Assembly: GCF_020382885.2 (NCBI RefSeq)
Contig: NC_058514.1
Span: 13,068,249-13,132,248 of the forward strand
From: Scatophagus argus
Taxonomy: Eukaryota; Chordata; Actinopteri; Scatophagidae
Length of the DNA stretch: 64,000 nt
Direction of reading: 5' to 3'
Shown here: piece by piece, positions 49,101 to 60,801 of the stretch
Layout: each line of letters opens with the position of its first letter
Numbering within the stretch: position 1 is the stretch's first letter
Notes under the pieces: generated by a model
The model's input: the letters and a program-made list of their open reading frames with translations, nothing else
Databases searched by the model: none
Told to the model about the DNA's origin: nothing
Program-made: the position numbers and the translations under genes

Positions 49101-52100
49101 CGATGTATCTTCTTCCTGTTTGCTCTAGAACACACCCAGGAGCCACACTGTTGCACTTGGTGACATGTTTCTTCCTTAAACTCTATAAAACATGTACATA
49201 GTCTCTGTGATGTCACTCAGGTTTATGACGAGCTATATGTGAGGCTCAGTGTCGTGGCTCTGACTGTCGCCATGTTGGCAGCGCCTGACACTCAGCTAAT
49301 CCAACAATGGGCAAAGAAGTGGAGTACAGACTTCTTTGACGGCCTGTTAGTACAACTGACCACACAGTTGGCCGTGGCACTTGGCGGATATTTGTATGAA
49401 TATTCTCCAAAAGGCACCAAACGCAGCCAAGAGTTCAGGTACTCGAATTAGCTGAGTTGAAGCTTAGCAGGCAGCTCGTTTCTAGCTGTCACTGGAAGTG
49501 GCCACACCCTTAATTATGCATAACTCCAAGCCTTAATAAAATTTAAACGAATCATATAAAAATCAATCAGTTCGCAGCTGTCATGAACCCGGACATCAGC
49601 TTTAGGAATCAAAACAGTTTTTTGTACTAGGCTGTAACACATGTTTATTTCTGCTGTAAAGTTGGGTGTTTTAGCATGAGGTCTTAGGGTGGTTTGGAGC
49701 CAGCCTCAAGTTGCCGTTTGAGGAACTGCAGTATTCGGCAATCCTACGCTGGCTTGATTTTTCAGCATCGGAGGTTGCTTAGTTACTTTATTAATAATGA
49801 ATGGGCACTATAGTTTATTTAGACTCAATCCCATATACACTGTCATGGTGATGCATCAAATGCTCGTGTTCCTCCTGTTTTATGGAAATTACAGAGCCTC
49901 TCATACAAATCAAACTATATGTTTGCAACATGTTTTCTTTAAGAAAGGCGTTCCACGCTATCTATCCACATCTAGTGCTCTTTTTTTTTTTCACCAGAGT
50001 ATGAGAAGAATGGATTGTTCGTGCGCCTTGAGGAAGTAGATGCGAGCTCGGAGGTCATTGGAGAGGTCACGATGCTCAACACACTCAAGCATTACAAGGT
50101 AAGAAACAGGAATACAAAATAAAGGCTGCATCAGTGAAGGATAGGCTTTCAGCTTCTGTAATACATGCAGAAAGTCATTCGGAGTGTTTGTGTGGGCAAG
50201 TGAATGTCAGGATGCTGGGTTGTAACAAAACAAAAGCAGAAACGCCCTTTAAATGCGGTGCGTCAAACAAACCACAGTTTCAGTCAACAGGGAGCTAAGA
50301 CTGTCAGTTGACAGAGCTCCCCTCCTCCCACTAGTGAATGTCATTATATTCTGTGGTGGTTATATAAAATTACTATGATGGCTTGACACACTGGCTTCAT
50401 TTGTTTATAACAAATTTATAGCAAATCCTTTGTTGCAAATATCTGATCTTATATTTTAAGCATTGACAGATTAGATTTAAGAAGAAAAGGTTTTGTAACG
50501 TCACATGCTTAAAGAACCAAATAGCAGCAAGAAGTATCTGTTTTAAATGATGCAGCTGAGTAAGAGTGCTATCAGAGCTGGGAAATATGGACCCCAGCAC
50601 ATGAGTAGTTTGATAGCCTGAGGCCTGCACTATGTCGGTCATATTACAAACTCTTTAGTAAACAATATAGTGTTGCTGTCTGAGATCTTTGTAACACCCA
50701 GTTCTGAGGAGATGTATTTCGGTACTTAATATGAAGTAAAATTGTCTTTTCTAAATTTCCTCAAAAGCTGCTGGTGTTACTTGAACACCCCTTTGCAGCG
50801 GTAACACTTGAGTCCAGTATTAACCAAGTGTCTACAGGGATTTCTGTGGGTAGCTGTGGTTTTCTTTTTTCGTACAGCAATGCAAAAAAAAACAAGGTCA
50901 AATTGAAAGAGGGTAAAACTGAAAGCATGTCTGATGCAGTAGTCTGGGGAGATGTTTGTGGTTTATGTTTGTAGACATGCAACATCAGATGATTATAATG
51001 CAGCAGTTTCAAGGCAGTTAAATTAAGTAAAATGTCACCTGCTGAACTTTCTGTGTGTCGCTCTGTTTGTGCTCCTGCAGGTTCCTGATGGAGCGACAAT
51101 CAAAGTGCTTTCAAGGAAAACTCATCCTCCTCTGAGCCCGCAGGGAAGTCTGAAAGGTAAGAGCTGAGAGAAAAAACACTGCTTAATTAACCCCTAAAGA
51201 AATAGTTCTGTAATATATCTGTATATGTTTTGTTAACAAGACTTAGATTTAATTTTACTGGGCGAACAGCTGGTGGGTTCTGTATTCAGAGCTGGTTATT
51301 GATGAGGCTATAACAGTACTTAGCTGTTCATTTAAAATGAATGGAGAAACAGATGTCAGAAATGGCCCTCTATGCCACAGATGAGAATGTTGACATTTTG
51401 AGCAGGGAAGTTCATTCAGTATGGTTGGATACATAAGCTCCATTCCTCAGCTCAAGTTCCTCTCACCTGCCTTTTTCCCAAGCTTTCAACCACTTTTAAC
51501 AGTCGTAATCAGCAATTGGCTGAGTTGTTGTTATGTGTACTAAAGCTGGAACGTAGGTCATGTGATTATGACTTGGGTCAATTGAGTCAGAAGATTTTGA
51601 TCACTTTTAAATTCTGTTATTTGTTTTTCATTCAGATGATGAGAACTTCTCTGGAAAATATTTCCACTTGGTAAGAGGCAGCGAGCGATTTATGTTTGCA
51701 GACGTGTTGCACACTCGTTCATCATTTCTTAATGTAATGGTTCTTTTCTGCAGATTGATCCTGATGTAGACGAGGACCAAAGAAAGAACCCAGAGAGGAA
51801 GAAGTTAAAACTGAAGGAAGTGCATCTCACCAAGCTGCTCTCCACCAAGGCAAGAGGAACCAGTCACACTGCCTCATTTTACCTCTACATGCCGCAAGAG
51901 TAGCAGCTAACAGCTATTTTTATGAACAGTGGCGGTGTGTTTATGTTTCAGTTAGAGAATCAACTTCCTTTGTGTCTACACGGGACACATAACTGAGCAT
52001 CCTCAGTGCTCCTTCTGTAGTCTTCAACCACAACATTAATTGTAGGTCACCTGAGTTTTGGCAGCACTCTGTCACTATGTGTGTGAAAGAGAAGAAAATG

Positions 52101-53950
52101 GGTAGGAAAAAAAGAAAGATATCACATTTAAGCATTTTTATTTTCAACTCAGTTAAGAGTAGAAGGCTCTTTCATCTGGAATTGCATACACTCACCACTT
52201 TGACCAGCACTGTGTACTGTGAGTGGGGAGGGAACTAAATGTGAAACTTGAAATATTTCTTTTGCTGCTCTCTACCTTCACTTACTTGAACATTAGTAAG
52301 TAAATTTTTTCCCAAAGAATTTCTTCTGTTCTGAAACTTCACCTCCTACTTTCTCTTCAAGGTGGCGGTGCATTCCTTTGTGGAGAACCTGTTTGGATCT
52401 ATCTGGGGGATGCCGCACGGCAAAGCTCCTCACACTGTCAAATACTTCTTCGACTTCCTGGACACTCAGGCAGACAACATGAAAATCACCGACCCAGATG
52501 TGCTGCACATCTGGAAGACCAACAGGTATGGCTGGGTCATCAGAAGCTCTGTGGACAGGAGGAAAAGCCTTAATTAAAATGCCAGAATAAATCAAATGTA
52601 TGTAGGTGACATGAGTGCAGTGGCATAAATGAGCCTGTGAAAGTCTTCTGATGTTCACTTCTTAAAAACCTGTCTTTCTTCCCTGTTGACTGTCGTCCTG
52701 GCACAGTTTGCCCCTGCGCTTCTGGGTCAACATCATTAAAAACCCTCAGTTTGTGTTCGACATTGAGAAGACTCCAAATTTGGACGGCTGCCTGTCAGTC
52801 ATCGCTCAGGCATTCATGGACTCCTTTTCTCTTAGTGAGATTCAACTGGGGAAGGTAAAGTCCAAGACAAACATCTCAAAATGTCCAGTTTTGCACCTGA
52901 AAATGGAAAAATAGGTGATTCTTTGAATATTACTGTGTTCCAGCATGCACCAACCAACAAACTCCTCTATGCCAAAGACATTCCCAAGTTTAAACAGGAG
53001 GTGAAGGCTTATTACAAGCAGGTCAAAGACCAGTCACCAATCACAGACTCGGAATTCAAGATCTTCCTGCAGGAGGAGTCAAAGGTAATATTTGTTTCGG
53101 TACAAAATCTTAAAAAAATGTGATGACCAGCAGCAAATAGACGAGTCATTTTTCTTTTCATTTCAGAAACATGAAAACGAGTTCAACGAAGCTGCAGCTC
53201 TCCGAGAGCTCTACAAATTCATCCAGCGATACTTCACAGAGGTCAGTTCATCTCCAGACTAACTCACCTTCATAGTACAGATGTATTATGCTTTCCTCGT
53301 GTTTGGTTTGGAGAATGTGGCCCATAGATGATGCCAATATGAACTGTCGATGTCATTGCCACATCTGGTTTTGTTTCAAATACATTTTAGTTACAGTTTG
53401 AACATGGTCACAAACATTTTAAGCCAATGTTTTGTTTTAAATTCAGTGCTTTCCATCAGCTAAGTCAAGGTAAACTACTATTATTGGGCCGATCTTTAGT
53501 TTTGCTCTGAGTAAGCTTTGTCGTCTCATTTCAGTCTTTCTAAACCACGAAGAGTGACTTCACTTATGAAACAGTCACAAGACATTGCTTAGAGGAAATA
53601 AGCTTTTAGAATCTGCTCATTTCCCTTTGCATGTTTTGTCGGGCTGTCGTTTCCTGTTCTCGTGTGCAGGCTGCCACCTTATGTAAACTGTTTTTATTAG
53701 TGCGAGTGACTTGAGAATGTTTTGATGTTTTCGGTGTGGGTCACATTTTAAATGCGGCAATGTGTTACATCGATGACTAGTAAAGCTTATATTGAGTCTT
53801 TACAGAGAAGTCCTGACAAGCTAAAACAATTTGTGTTTTCTATAGATCAAAGAGAAGCTGGAACAAAACGGAGCCCCTACTGAGCTGGTGGAGCAACTAC
53901 ATCATATTAAAAACTTGTTTGATGGACTAAAAACCTGCTCGTGGAACTGA
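31307..53950 (+). CDS. plxnc1: Plexin-C1, full length (tandem copy 2)
   Basis: Semaphorin receptor with cytoplasmic RapGAP activity. Exons: 31307-32344, 35300-35422, 37957-38091, 38186-38286, 38381-38486, 38575-38740, 38880-38982, 39661-39736, 40122-40163, 40274-40407, 41185-41364, 42173-42281, 42663-42839, 42926-43093, 43220-43319, 43421-43522, 43982-44085, 44188-44229, 44318-44442, 44918-45116, 45957-46103, 48785-48953, 49998-50098, 51081-51156, 51636-51670, 51754-51849, 52362-52525, 52707-52854, 52944-53084, 53167-53241, 53846-53950. Phases close to 4587 nt, 1528 aa (human PLXNC1 about 1568). The ectodomain is as in copy 1. The membrane segment is about 902-925 ([17 protein letters not shown]), followed by YRRK. 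The GAP domain is split by a Rho-binding insert (exons 21-24). Both catalytic arginine sites are visible: LRRTE (about 1087-1088) and PLRFWVN (about 1377). The C terminus (KKHENEFNE to the end) matches PLXNC1. Intron 26 uses a GC donor (AAG|GCAAGA). The CEP83 neighbour supports orthology. Confidence 0.96.
32677..34220. mobile_element. Non-autonomous DNA element rich in GGGTT/AACCC subterminal repeats
   Basis: The ends are inverted copies: left CTCTCTAAAAACTACTGGGTT, right (inverted) TCTCTAAAAAATGCTGGGTT. Both subterminal zones (32690-32945 and 34015-34215) hold many short inverted GGGT/ACCC units. The interior has no transposase. A LINE fragment is nested at about 33474-33612. The element occupies half of plxnc1 intron 1 and is missing from intron 1 of the short copy. 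The superfamily is uncertain; hAT-like is possible, but no clean 8-bp duplication was seen. Confidence 0.7.
33474..33612 (+). mobile_element. LINE 3' end fragment nested in a DNA element
   Basis: The sequence encodes [14 protein letters not shown], the conserved C-terminal reverse-transcriptase motif (KTxEMIVDFRK) of fish LINEs. After a short gap comes a 3' tail with GGGGATAAATAAAGGAATTC and GATTCT repeats, the typical end of such elements. Only the last 140 bp or so remain. Confidence 0.75.
34221..35299. other. plxnc1: Distal part of plxnc1 intron 1
   Basis: AT-rich intron sequence with no exon. It contains a short interstitial telomere-like run, (TTAGGG)3, at 34619-34636. Homology with the short copy resumes only about 15 bp before the exon 2 acceptor. 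Confidence 0.6.
35423..37956. other. plxnc1: plxnc1 intron 2 (2.5 kb)
   Basis: No exon or recognisable mobile element. It differs completely from the 0.84-kb intron 2 of the short copy until about 37850, roughly 100 bp before exon 3. From there the two copies become nearly identical and stay so through intron 13. Confidence 0.6.
46108..46138. repeat. (CA)n microsatellite at the exon 21 donor
   Basis: About 15 CA units begin a few bases after the GTACGT donor of plxnc1 exon 21. CA repeats next to donors can bind hnRNP L in other genes; an effect here is not shown. Confidence 0.9.
47270..47740 (-). mobile_element. Penelope-like retroelement fragment (GIY-YIG end)
   Basis: The minus strand encodes [20 protein letters not shown], the conserved C-terminal part of the GIY-YIG endonuclease of Penelope-like elements, followed by a degraded [13 protein letters not shown] tail. 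The adjoining 3' non-coding part (47280-47400) has the characteristic short hairpin-forming sequence around GCGAAGACGTTTTCGCCTCTCG. Reverse transcriptase is missing. It lies in plxnc1 intron 21. Confidence 0.8.
49215..49785 (+). repeat. Decayed dispersed teleost repeat in intron 22
   Basis: Stretches such as GTCGTGGCTCTGACTGTCGC, CCATGTTGGCAGCGCCTGAC, CTTAATTATGCATAA, AAAGTTGGGTGTTTTAGCAT and GGAGCCAGCCTCAAGT occur in the order I remember from a very common fish repeat. An open frame of about 70 codons inside it is a by-product. The plexin coding sequence skips the region: exon 22 joins exon 23 at 49998 in phase. Confidence 0.6.
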
Positions 53951-54723
53951 GCTGCCATCCTGAGGAAAACTCTTACAAAGTTGTCAGGTGAGGGTGGAGG
54001 AGACTTTTTGCAGTGTGCATCATCCCCCGACATGAAGATGAGGCATTAGAAAAAGTGTTTCAGAGGGGCTGAAAGCAGCTGCTAACCTTGGTGGTAATTT
54101 CATGTGTCAGTGGGGAGTTTTGGACAACACATTAGCCTCCTGACGCGACAAAAACTGTGACGGAAACTGGCAGATTTTTGCCTAAATTGGCCAGCAGATT
54201 GACATGATGCACAATTTAACTGTGGGAGGCTTTTATGGGACATTTTTAGAGAATGAGGTTCTCCTGACCAGTCTGGCATCTGATGGACTTTTAGTGAACT
54301 ATTTAAGAAGGTCCAGAATGCGCACACACACACACACAAAGTGAAATCCACAGACACATCAAAGTGTTCAACTTTAAACCATTATTGTTTCAGTATGTTA
54401 AACTTGTTGGATGTTTATACAGACATCAGTAGTCTGTATAAAGAGTGCAATTCACAGCCTATAAACCTTTTTTCTTTCAGAGTGGCTTAGATATGTGTAA
54501 ACAACAAGCATTCTTGGTACAACATCAAACCCTGAGGATGTCATGGTCAGTTAAAAAGGTGGTGAGGTACTTTGCAAAATTAGAAATACCTGCAAATGTT
54601 GACAAAACTATGGAAATACAGTTATAAATAATGCTTCCATTTTTATGCAAACATTGTTGGTGTCCTTTGTGTGACAAAAACAATGCCACATTACAAGTAC
54701 AAGTCCTTAACGGGGGGCGAGGT
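53951..54723. other. Convergent 3' spacer between plxnc1 and cep83
   Basis: About 770 bp between two facing stop codons. It must hold both 3' ends. A short CA repeat is at 54322-54338. I could not assign either poly(A) site with confidence, and the two 3' UTRs may overlap. Confidence 0.5.
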
Positions 54724-57700
54724 TCAGAGGTCAGGCTGGGGTGTGGACTCCCGGTCCCTCTGCACCAGAGATCCCAGTTCCTCCAGCTGCTGCTGCTGCG
54801 CGCTTTCCAGGTCCTCCAGCCTCCGACGGAGCAGAGATAGTTCCCTCTGATGCTGCTCCTCCTGCAGCAGGGAGAGGAACACAACCACGTTACAGCAGCC
54901 TTATTAAGAACATTTTTTTTCTTGACCACACACATCTTGTATAATCATTTACTTATTCACACATGCATCTGGCTTTCTGTGCAACTCATCACACTTTGAA
55001 AAAAATGACATCCTTTGGTTAATTGCTGGTTTAACTGTGGTGAAGTTGCAGCAGATTATTGGAGCTACAGTCAAACACAGCGTGTGCCTGTGGGGACATT
55101 TCACCACGGTTTCTGAATCAACCTCTGACATGTGAGTTTGTGCCTTTGTGACTAAAACCTCATACATGTGAAGTGCTGCTTCAGTCATTGCTCTTCAACA
55201 ACCCACATTTCCTCATAATAGAATCCGAGTTGCAGCTGCAATGCATTGTGGTATTTTTCTCTGTGCCTCGTCTATGATGGACATATGCCTGTCACTGTTT
55301 GTCCCCATTCAACTAATTACACAATATTATATATCTACAGCACATATGTCAAACTGGTCCACAGGAGGGCCGGTGTGGCTGCAGGTTTCTGTGCCAACCA
55401 ACCAAGAGCACACCGTTTGACCAATCAACTGTCTGAAGACGGAGATCAGTTGATTAAATGAGTCAAGTCTGGTGTGCTGCTACTTGGTTGGAAAGAAAAC
55501 CTGCAGCCACACCGGCCCTCCTGTGGACCAGTTTGACATGCCTGATCTACAGTATGGGCTAATATTCACTGATGCTCACTGGGATGTTGGTCAATGGTCC
55601 CTCAGACCCGAGGAGGAGGAAGGGCGTGGCTGATGAGGTCAGGAAGGCAGGGCTGGCACCATAGGGACCCTGGCCACCCAATAGGAGGCGTCGAAACTCG
55701 TTGTGTCGTCGCTGCAGCTCCTTCAACCGTCTGCTAAGTTGAGCTTGCTCCTCTGAGAAAGATGACCGTCTGGACACAGAGGACAAAAAAATTCTAATTT
55801 GGTGTTTTGGTAAATACAGCCTCATTGCTGTTTGCCTCTATACACCAGTTGAATTTTATGTCCATGTCTGTCAAGACTCAAAAGATATGTAGTGACTGAC
55901 AGAGAGCTTCATCACCTGAAGCTCAATATCATCAAATGAAAGATTTAAAGTTTACTTCTTGGCTGCCACAGCTTCCAGTTGGAGCTCCTCTACTTTGGCC
56001 TCCAGCAGCTGGATCTTATCCTGCAGTCTCTTCTCTCTGTTCTCTGTTAGTGTTTTCCTCTGTACAACACACACAAGAAAAGGAAAAAAATATGAAGCCT
56101 CCCTCGAGACCATTACCATGAGTCTAAACACAAGGAGGTATTGTATTAAACTCATACATACTTAAAACAGACATGATTCAGGTTGTACTGTCCCTGTTCT
56201 GAAACACATTAGCAAGCAAAGCCCACATCATGACGCATTCTCACAAAGTGGTAGGGAGGAGCTGTACCTTCTTCTGGGCCACTGCCGCCCTCTGCAGTTT
56301 CTCTTTCACCTGAGAGTATTTCTGCTGCAGCTCAGCGTCTCGCTCCTGCAGCTTGTGTTTCTCCTCCAACCACTCCACCTGACGGTCCTCCACCAGCCTG
56401 GAGGAGAGGAGGGAAAGAGTGTGCTTGAATTGACCGTACTGTTCAGTGCTTTAGCCGGTCTGTATGAAGACTGAGCAGCGGCTGTACCTCTCGGCCTCCT
56501 GCTGGCTCCTCTCAGCCTGGGCTCGGGCCGTCCTCAGCTCCTCCCTGATCCTGTCCAGCGTTTCTCTCAGTCGCTGGTTTGTCTCCATCAGGTCACTTTC
56601 GGAGTGAGACAGTGTCCCCAGCTGGACACCCAGTTCCTGGTTCTGCTGTTAGGTTAAACAAATACGAGTCACATTTATTTCAGATTTACAAACAGATGTT
56701 TTTCTTTTGTTTGTTTTTCTTTAAAAAAAAAAAAGTTTCAGGTTGTTGATGTGGACTTACTTGCTGTAGGTCAGTGATCTCTGTCTTCTGTCTCTCCATT
56801 TCCTCAAGCTGGGAGCTTTGCTGTTGCAGTTTGGTTCTGTGAGACAACCGACAGTTTCATTAATGAGAGCGCTGGTTTCCTTAAAGAATAAATATTAAAT
56901 CACGGGCATCACAAAAGATCATTGTTCATTTCAGTATGTCTCCCTGTTGTTTTGCAGAAATGCGGATCACAGGTCTAATATAAAAGATAACGACACTGTG
57001 AATATTCTGTCCTCTGCATGAGTCTCCTGTCACCTATATTTAATTAAAAAAAAATAATTTTCTACATTTCTACATGCACAGTTAGATTTTATTTTAAAGA
57101 TACCAGCCCTACAGACAGCTAGCTGTAATGTCACCAATTAGTTATGACACAGCAGCAAATAAAGGTGGATATTTCAGGAAAAGTTAGCGCTGATCTGGGC
57201 TGTGTGTAACCTGTTTCTTTCCTCTGACTAATACACCTGGCTAGATTTAGGAACCCTCAACATCAGTACACGTCTGACCTGAGGTTCTGCAGCTCCCTGC
57301 GGGCCGACTCCTCTCCATGTTGGGTGCTGCGAAGACGTTCCTCCCATTCCTCCCTCTGGGCATGGTCTGCAGCGTCCTGCAGCGCCCTCTGCTGTTCCAG
57401 AGCAGAAAGACGGTTCTCCAACTCCAACCTACAAATACAAAACAACATAATAAAATGAATATAATCCTACAAGAAATGTGCACCTGCAGAGAAGACAATA
57501 ACACAGAAATCATCCATCCCCCCCATTCTGCCAGTGACTGATGGCGTCTTATCACTTTATTCAGAGATTCAAACCACTGTTCTCACCACAGGATTGAGAT
57601 GACTGACATCAGAGACTGAAATAAAACAAAAGTGATTCTCACTTTTCCTCGTGCAAGGCTGTAGTTTTACGGAACTCCTCCTCACGGGCTGACTGCACCT

Positions 57701-60700
57701 TCCTGACCATCTCCCGCTCTTTCTCCACCAGAACCTCCTTATGTCGCTCCACTGCGGTCTTCAGCAGCTCCACATCTGCCTGCAGACCTGAAATGTCCAA
57801 GGGGTTAATAGACACTACCAGTTAAAAGTGTTCTATATTCTTCTTTGGAGTTCTAATTATACTTACAATCTGTGCTTCAAGTCAGAGAGTCTGGATAAAT
57901 TAATGTTGTAATGTTGTTTTTTTTGTTGGACAAAATAGACTGATTATTCATGATCATAGGAAACAAAAGCATAACAGTTGAGAGTGAGTGAGAGTGTGTG
58001 TGTGTGTGTGTGTGTGTGTCACCCATACCATCAATCTGCCCGTGCAGTGTGTCTCTCTCCCTCTCTAACTCCCCTTTAGAGCGGGTGCACTCCAGTTTGA
58101 TGCTGGCCACCTCCAATTTGTGTGAATGCTTCAGGCTTTCAATCTGAGATCCAGAGAAAAACAAAAAAATGAACCATTTACCTTTTTACAAGCTTCAGGT
58201 AGTTAGGTAGTTACATAAAAGATTCATAAATGATCTCTAAATCCATCTATCTCTTATCCAGGTCTCCAGTGGGTTTTAGGCTTAATTAATGACCACAAGA
58301 CAGAGACTTGAAGTCAAGGTGTACCAAGAACAGTGAAGACCAAAAAAAACACGGCCGAGGACAAAACCTGGATCTTAACCCTTTCACTTAATCTGGTGCA
58401 GAAGCACAGAGGACGCTCCCTTATGACTCATGTGATGACATCACAGTGGATAAAACACGTCAGAGGTCGGAGAGCAGCGTACCTGGCCGGCGAGGGAGTT
58501 GACCTCCCTCTCAGCTTTGTGCAGGCGTCCGGTGAGCTGGCTGTTCTGCTCGTGGCTGGCGTGAAGCTCGCTCTCCATGCGCTCCAGCTGCTGACGCAAC
58601 GACTGACGCTCCGCCTGTCACACCAACAACCAGATCCATTCAGATCCAATGAAAACAACCATTTTCCCCAGTCCAGCAAGATGAAATGTGATCATCCTGT
58701 GGATAAAGTTTTCAATTTCTGCAGCAGAAAATAGTAAAAAAACAAAAACAAAAAAATCCCAAAAGACAAAGCAGACAAAAAGAACACAATTGAAATCTAA
58801 TCCCAAATCCAGTAATGTGACAACAGGACAGCTGCTGTCTCACCTCTAGAGACTTCAGTGCAGCCTGAGACTCTGTTAGCTGTCTGATTTGGATGCGTTG
58901 AACGTTCTCCGCCTGCTGGCCCGAGTTCTCCTTCTGGGCACGAAGCTCGGCCACCTCCGCCTCCAAGCCCTTCAGCCGCAGGTGGAGCTGAGCTTTCTCC
59001 CTCAGCAGAGCCTCCACTCGTTTCCCATCACACAGTGGATCTGAACCCTGGTACTGAGCCACCAGGTCCTCCCTGTCCTGTTCCAGACGGGAGATCTGAG
59101 AACAAGACGGCGGTCGTTTAAATCAGTACCTACTTTTAGCATTACCCGCCAATGTCTACCAACAACTAGAATTTAACAGAAAAGCATAAAATGCAAACCC
59201 ACCTCTGCTTCATAGCGGATGCGCCTCTCCTCCAGTGTGCGAGCATGTTCATCTCTCTGATGGTCCAACTGAGACTTTAAAAAGGTGCACTCATACCGCA
59301 ACTTGTTGTACTCAGACCTGTACTTCTCCGTCTCCTAAAAAAGAACCACCAGCCCATGCATTAGCTACAAATCAGTGACAGGAGGAAGGGACGAGGAGGA
59401 GGAGGAAGAGGAGGAGGGGGTGAGAGAGAGAGAGAGAGAGAGAGGGAGGGAGGGAGCGATCAAGTAGACCAAATGGAAATGAGCAGCTGTCCCCTTGAAA
59501 GTGCAGACTTTGGATTGATCGTCAAAAGGCAATCAATGCCGATCACTTGAGCGCTGCTATGGGCTTAACAGCTGATAAGGCCGATTTAGAGCTCATATGG
59601 AAGGATAATGGTTCTTTCTTTAGTAGTATAGATTTCTGCTGTTTATTTGTGTACGTTATTAACAAATCCCTTGTCTCTTTTTGAAAGCATCTTTGAAGAG
59701 CAGGACAAACATTCATGTCGAGCTAGATTTGGAAATTTGGAAAAAATAAGATTTTATATTATGTATTATTACGTATTGAGAGGGAAAACTGTAGACTACC
59801 AGAAGACATAAAATGGCAGAAAATGGGAATTAACTTAGTATAGTAGCTGTTAATGCAAAGTAAAACTGATGCCACTTACATCCCATGTTACTAATCTATG
59901 ATACTGAAACAGACTGACTGACCTCTTCCAGTTTATTGAACCTCTCTCTGACTGGAGCCTCCATCTCCTGCTGAACCTGAGCTCTGAGCAACTCCAGCCG
60001 CTGAGGGGTCATCACCTGGTCAGTGCACACACACGCAGACACATTTATATCCAGAAAGTCAGTGGAAGCTGAGATGCATGGAGAAAAATTTTAAAACATT
60101 AAAACAAAAAGCTTGACTACACCAGAAACAACTGTGTATTTTATCCAACCAAAGAGCAGAAGAAATTATGAGTCCCACTGCAGGTTTTCTCCCTCTTGAG
60201 CTTGGTTTACCTGCAGTCGCAGCTCTTCCAGCTCTCTGGTTTTATCCAGCAGCTCCCCCCGTAGCTCAGCCAACAGCAGCTGCAGTTTCTCCTGCTGAGC
60301 CTGTCTGTCACTCAGCAGGCGCTTCAGTTCACCCTGAGCCCGGGTAAACTCATCCTGCAAGCTGCAAAAATAAATAAATAAATGAATAAAAAAGACAGCT
60401 GGACAGGGTGATGTACAAACAAATACATGAACTAGATGAGAGACTATGAAGTACAGTGAAAAACAGAATCATATCTTTTCTACAAGATCAGATTCAGTGT
60501 GGTCCCTCATGATTCATACACAATATTAAAGGAAAGACCAGGATTGCCAAAGGACTTAAGATTATGGATGATGTTAAATCAGATTTGACCGTACCTCGCA
60601 TGTTCAGCTTTGAGTGTCTGGTAATTGGTCCTGTGGTTCTCGCACTTCATCCGCTCATCGATTAACATCTTCTGCAGCTCCATCTCTGTTGCCCCCAACC

Positions 60701-60794
60701 CAGCAGACAAGCCCAGCATGGCTGCAGACTTCCCGATCCCGGGCTCCAGGTTTGGAACGAGATTGGCCGACTGGCCGAAGGTGGAGGATGTCAT
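54724..60794 (-). CDS. cep83: Centrosomal protein CEP83 (CCDC41), complete
   Basis: Distal-appendage protein of the mother centriole, needed for membrane docking at the start of ciliogenesis. Coding exons in gene order: 60595-60794, 60211-60361, 59923-60015, 59203-59334, 58844-59095, 58483-58614, 58029-58143, 57643-57787, 57279-57428, 56761-56836, 56488-56645, 56268-56397, 55956-56059, 55580-55769, 54724-54861. Phases close to 2166 nt, 721 aa (human about 701). Signature blocks match CEP83: [16 protein letters not shown] (about 40-55), [50 protein letters not shown], and the end [19 protein letters not shown]. Almost the whole protein is predicted coiled coil, rich in E, Q, L and R heptads. 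The start MTSSTFGQ follows a plausible 5' UTR acceptor (exon from 60801). An upstream non-coding exon probably ends at a GTAAAC donor (exon edge 61933). Confidence 0.95.
55345..55541. mobile_element. Hairpin MITE in a cep83 intron
   Basis: About 197 bp in which the left half (from ATGTCAAACTGGTCCACAGG) is almost the exact inverse of the right half (to CCAGTTTGACAT). Inner segments such as AGCACACC/GGTGTGCT and ATCAACTG/CAGTTGAT also pair. The unit would fold into a long near-perfect hairpin. No coding capacity. It lies between the last two cep83 coding exons. Confidence 0.85.
57993..58020. repeat. (GT)n microsatellite
   Basis: A GT repeat ends about 10 bp from the donor of the cep83 exon at 58029-58143. 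On the gene's strand this is a CA repeat just after the donor, much like the one at plxnc1 exon 21. Confidence 0.9.
59395..59457. repeat. Purine tract (GGA/GA)n
   Basis: About 60 bp of uninterrupted or nearly uninterrupted purines on the plus strand (GAGGAGG then GAGAGA then GGGAGG), in a cep83 intron. On the gene's strand it is a polypyrimidine tract 60-120 bp upstream of the exon at 59203-59334. Confidence 0.85.
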
Positions 60795-60801
60795 CTCACC
60801 T

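Noticed and set aside
49239..49451. Open frame of 70 codons in plxnc1 intron 22 that looked like a possible extra exon
   Set aside because: It falls in a decayed dispersed repeat, and exon 22 joins the exon at 49998 in perfect phase without it.
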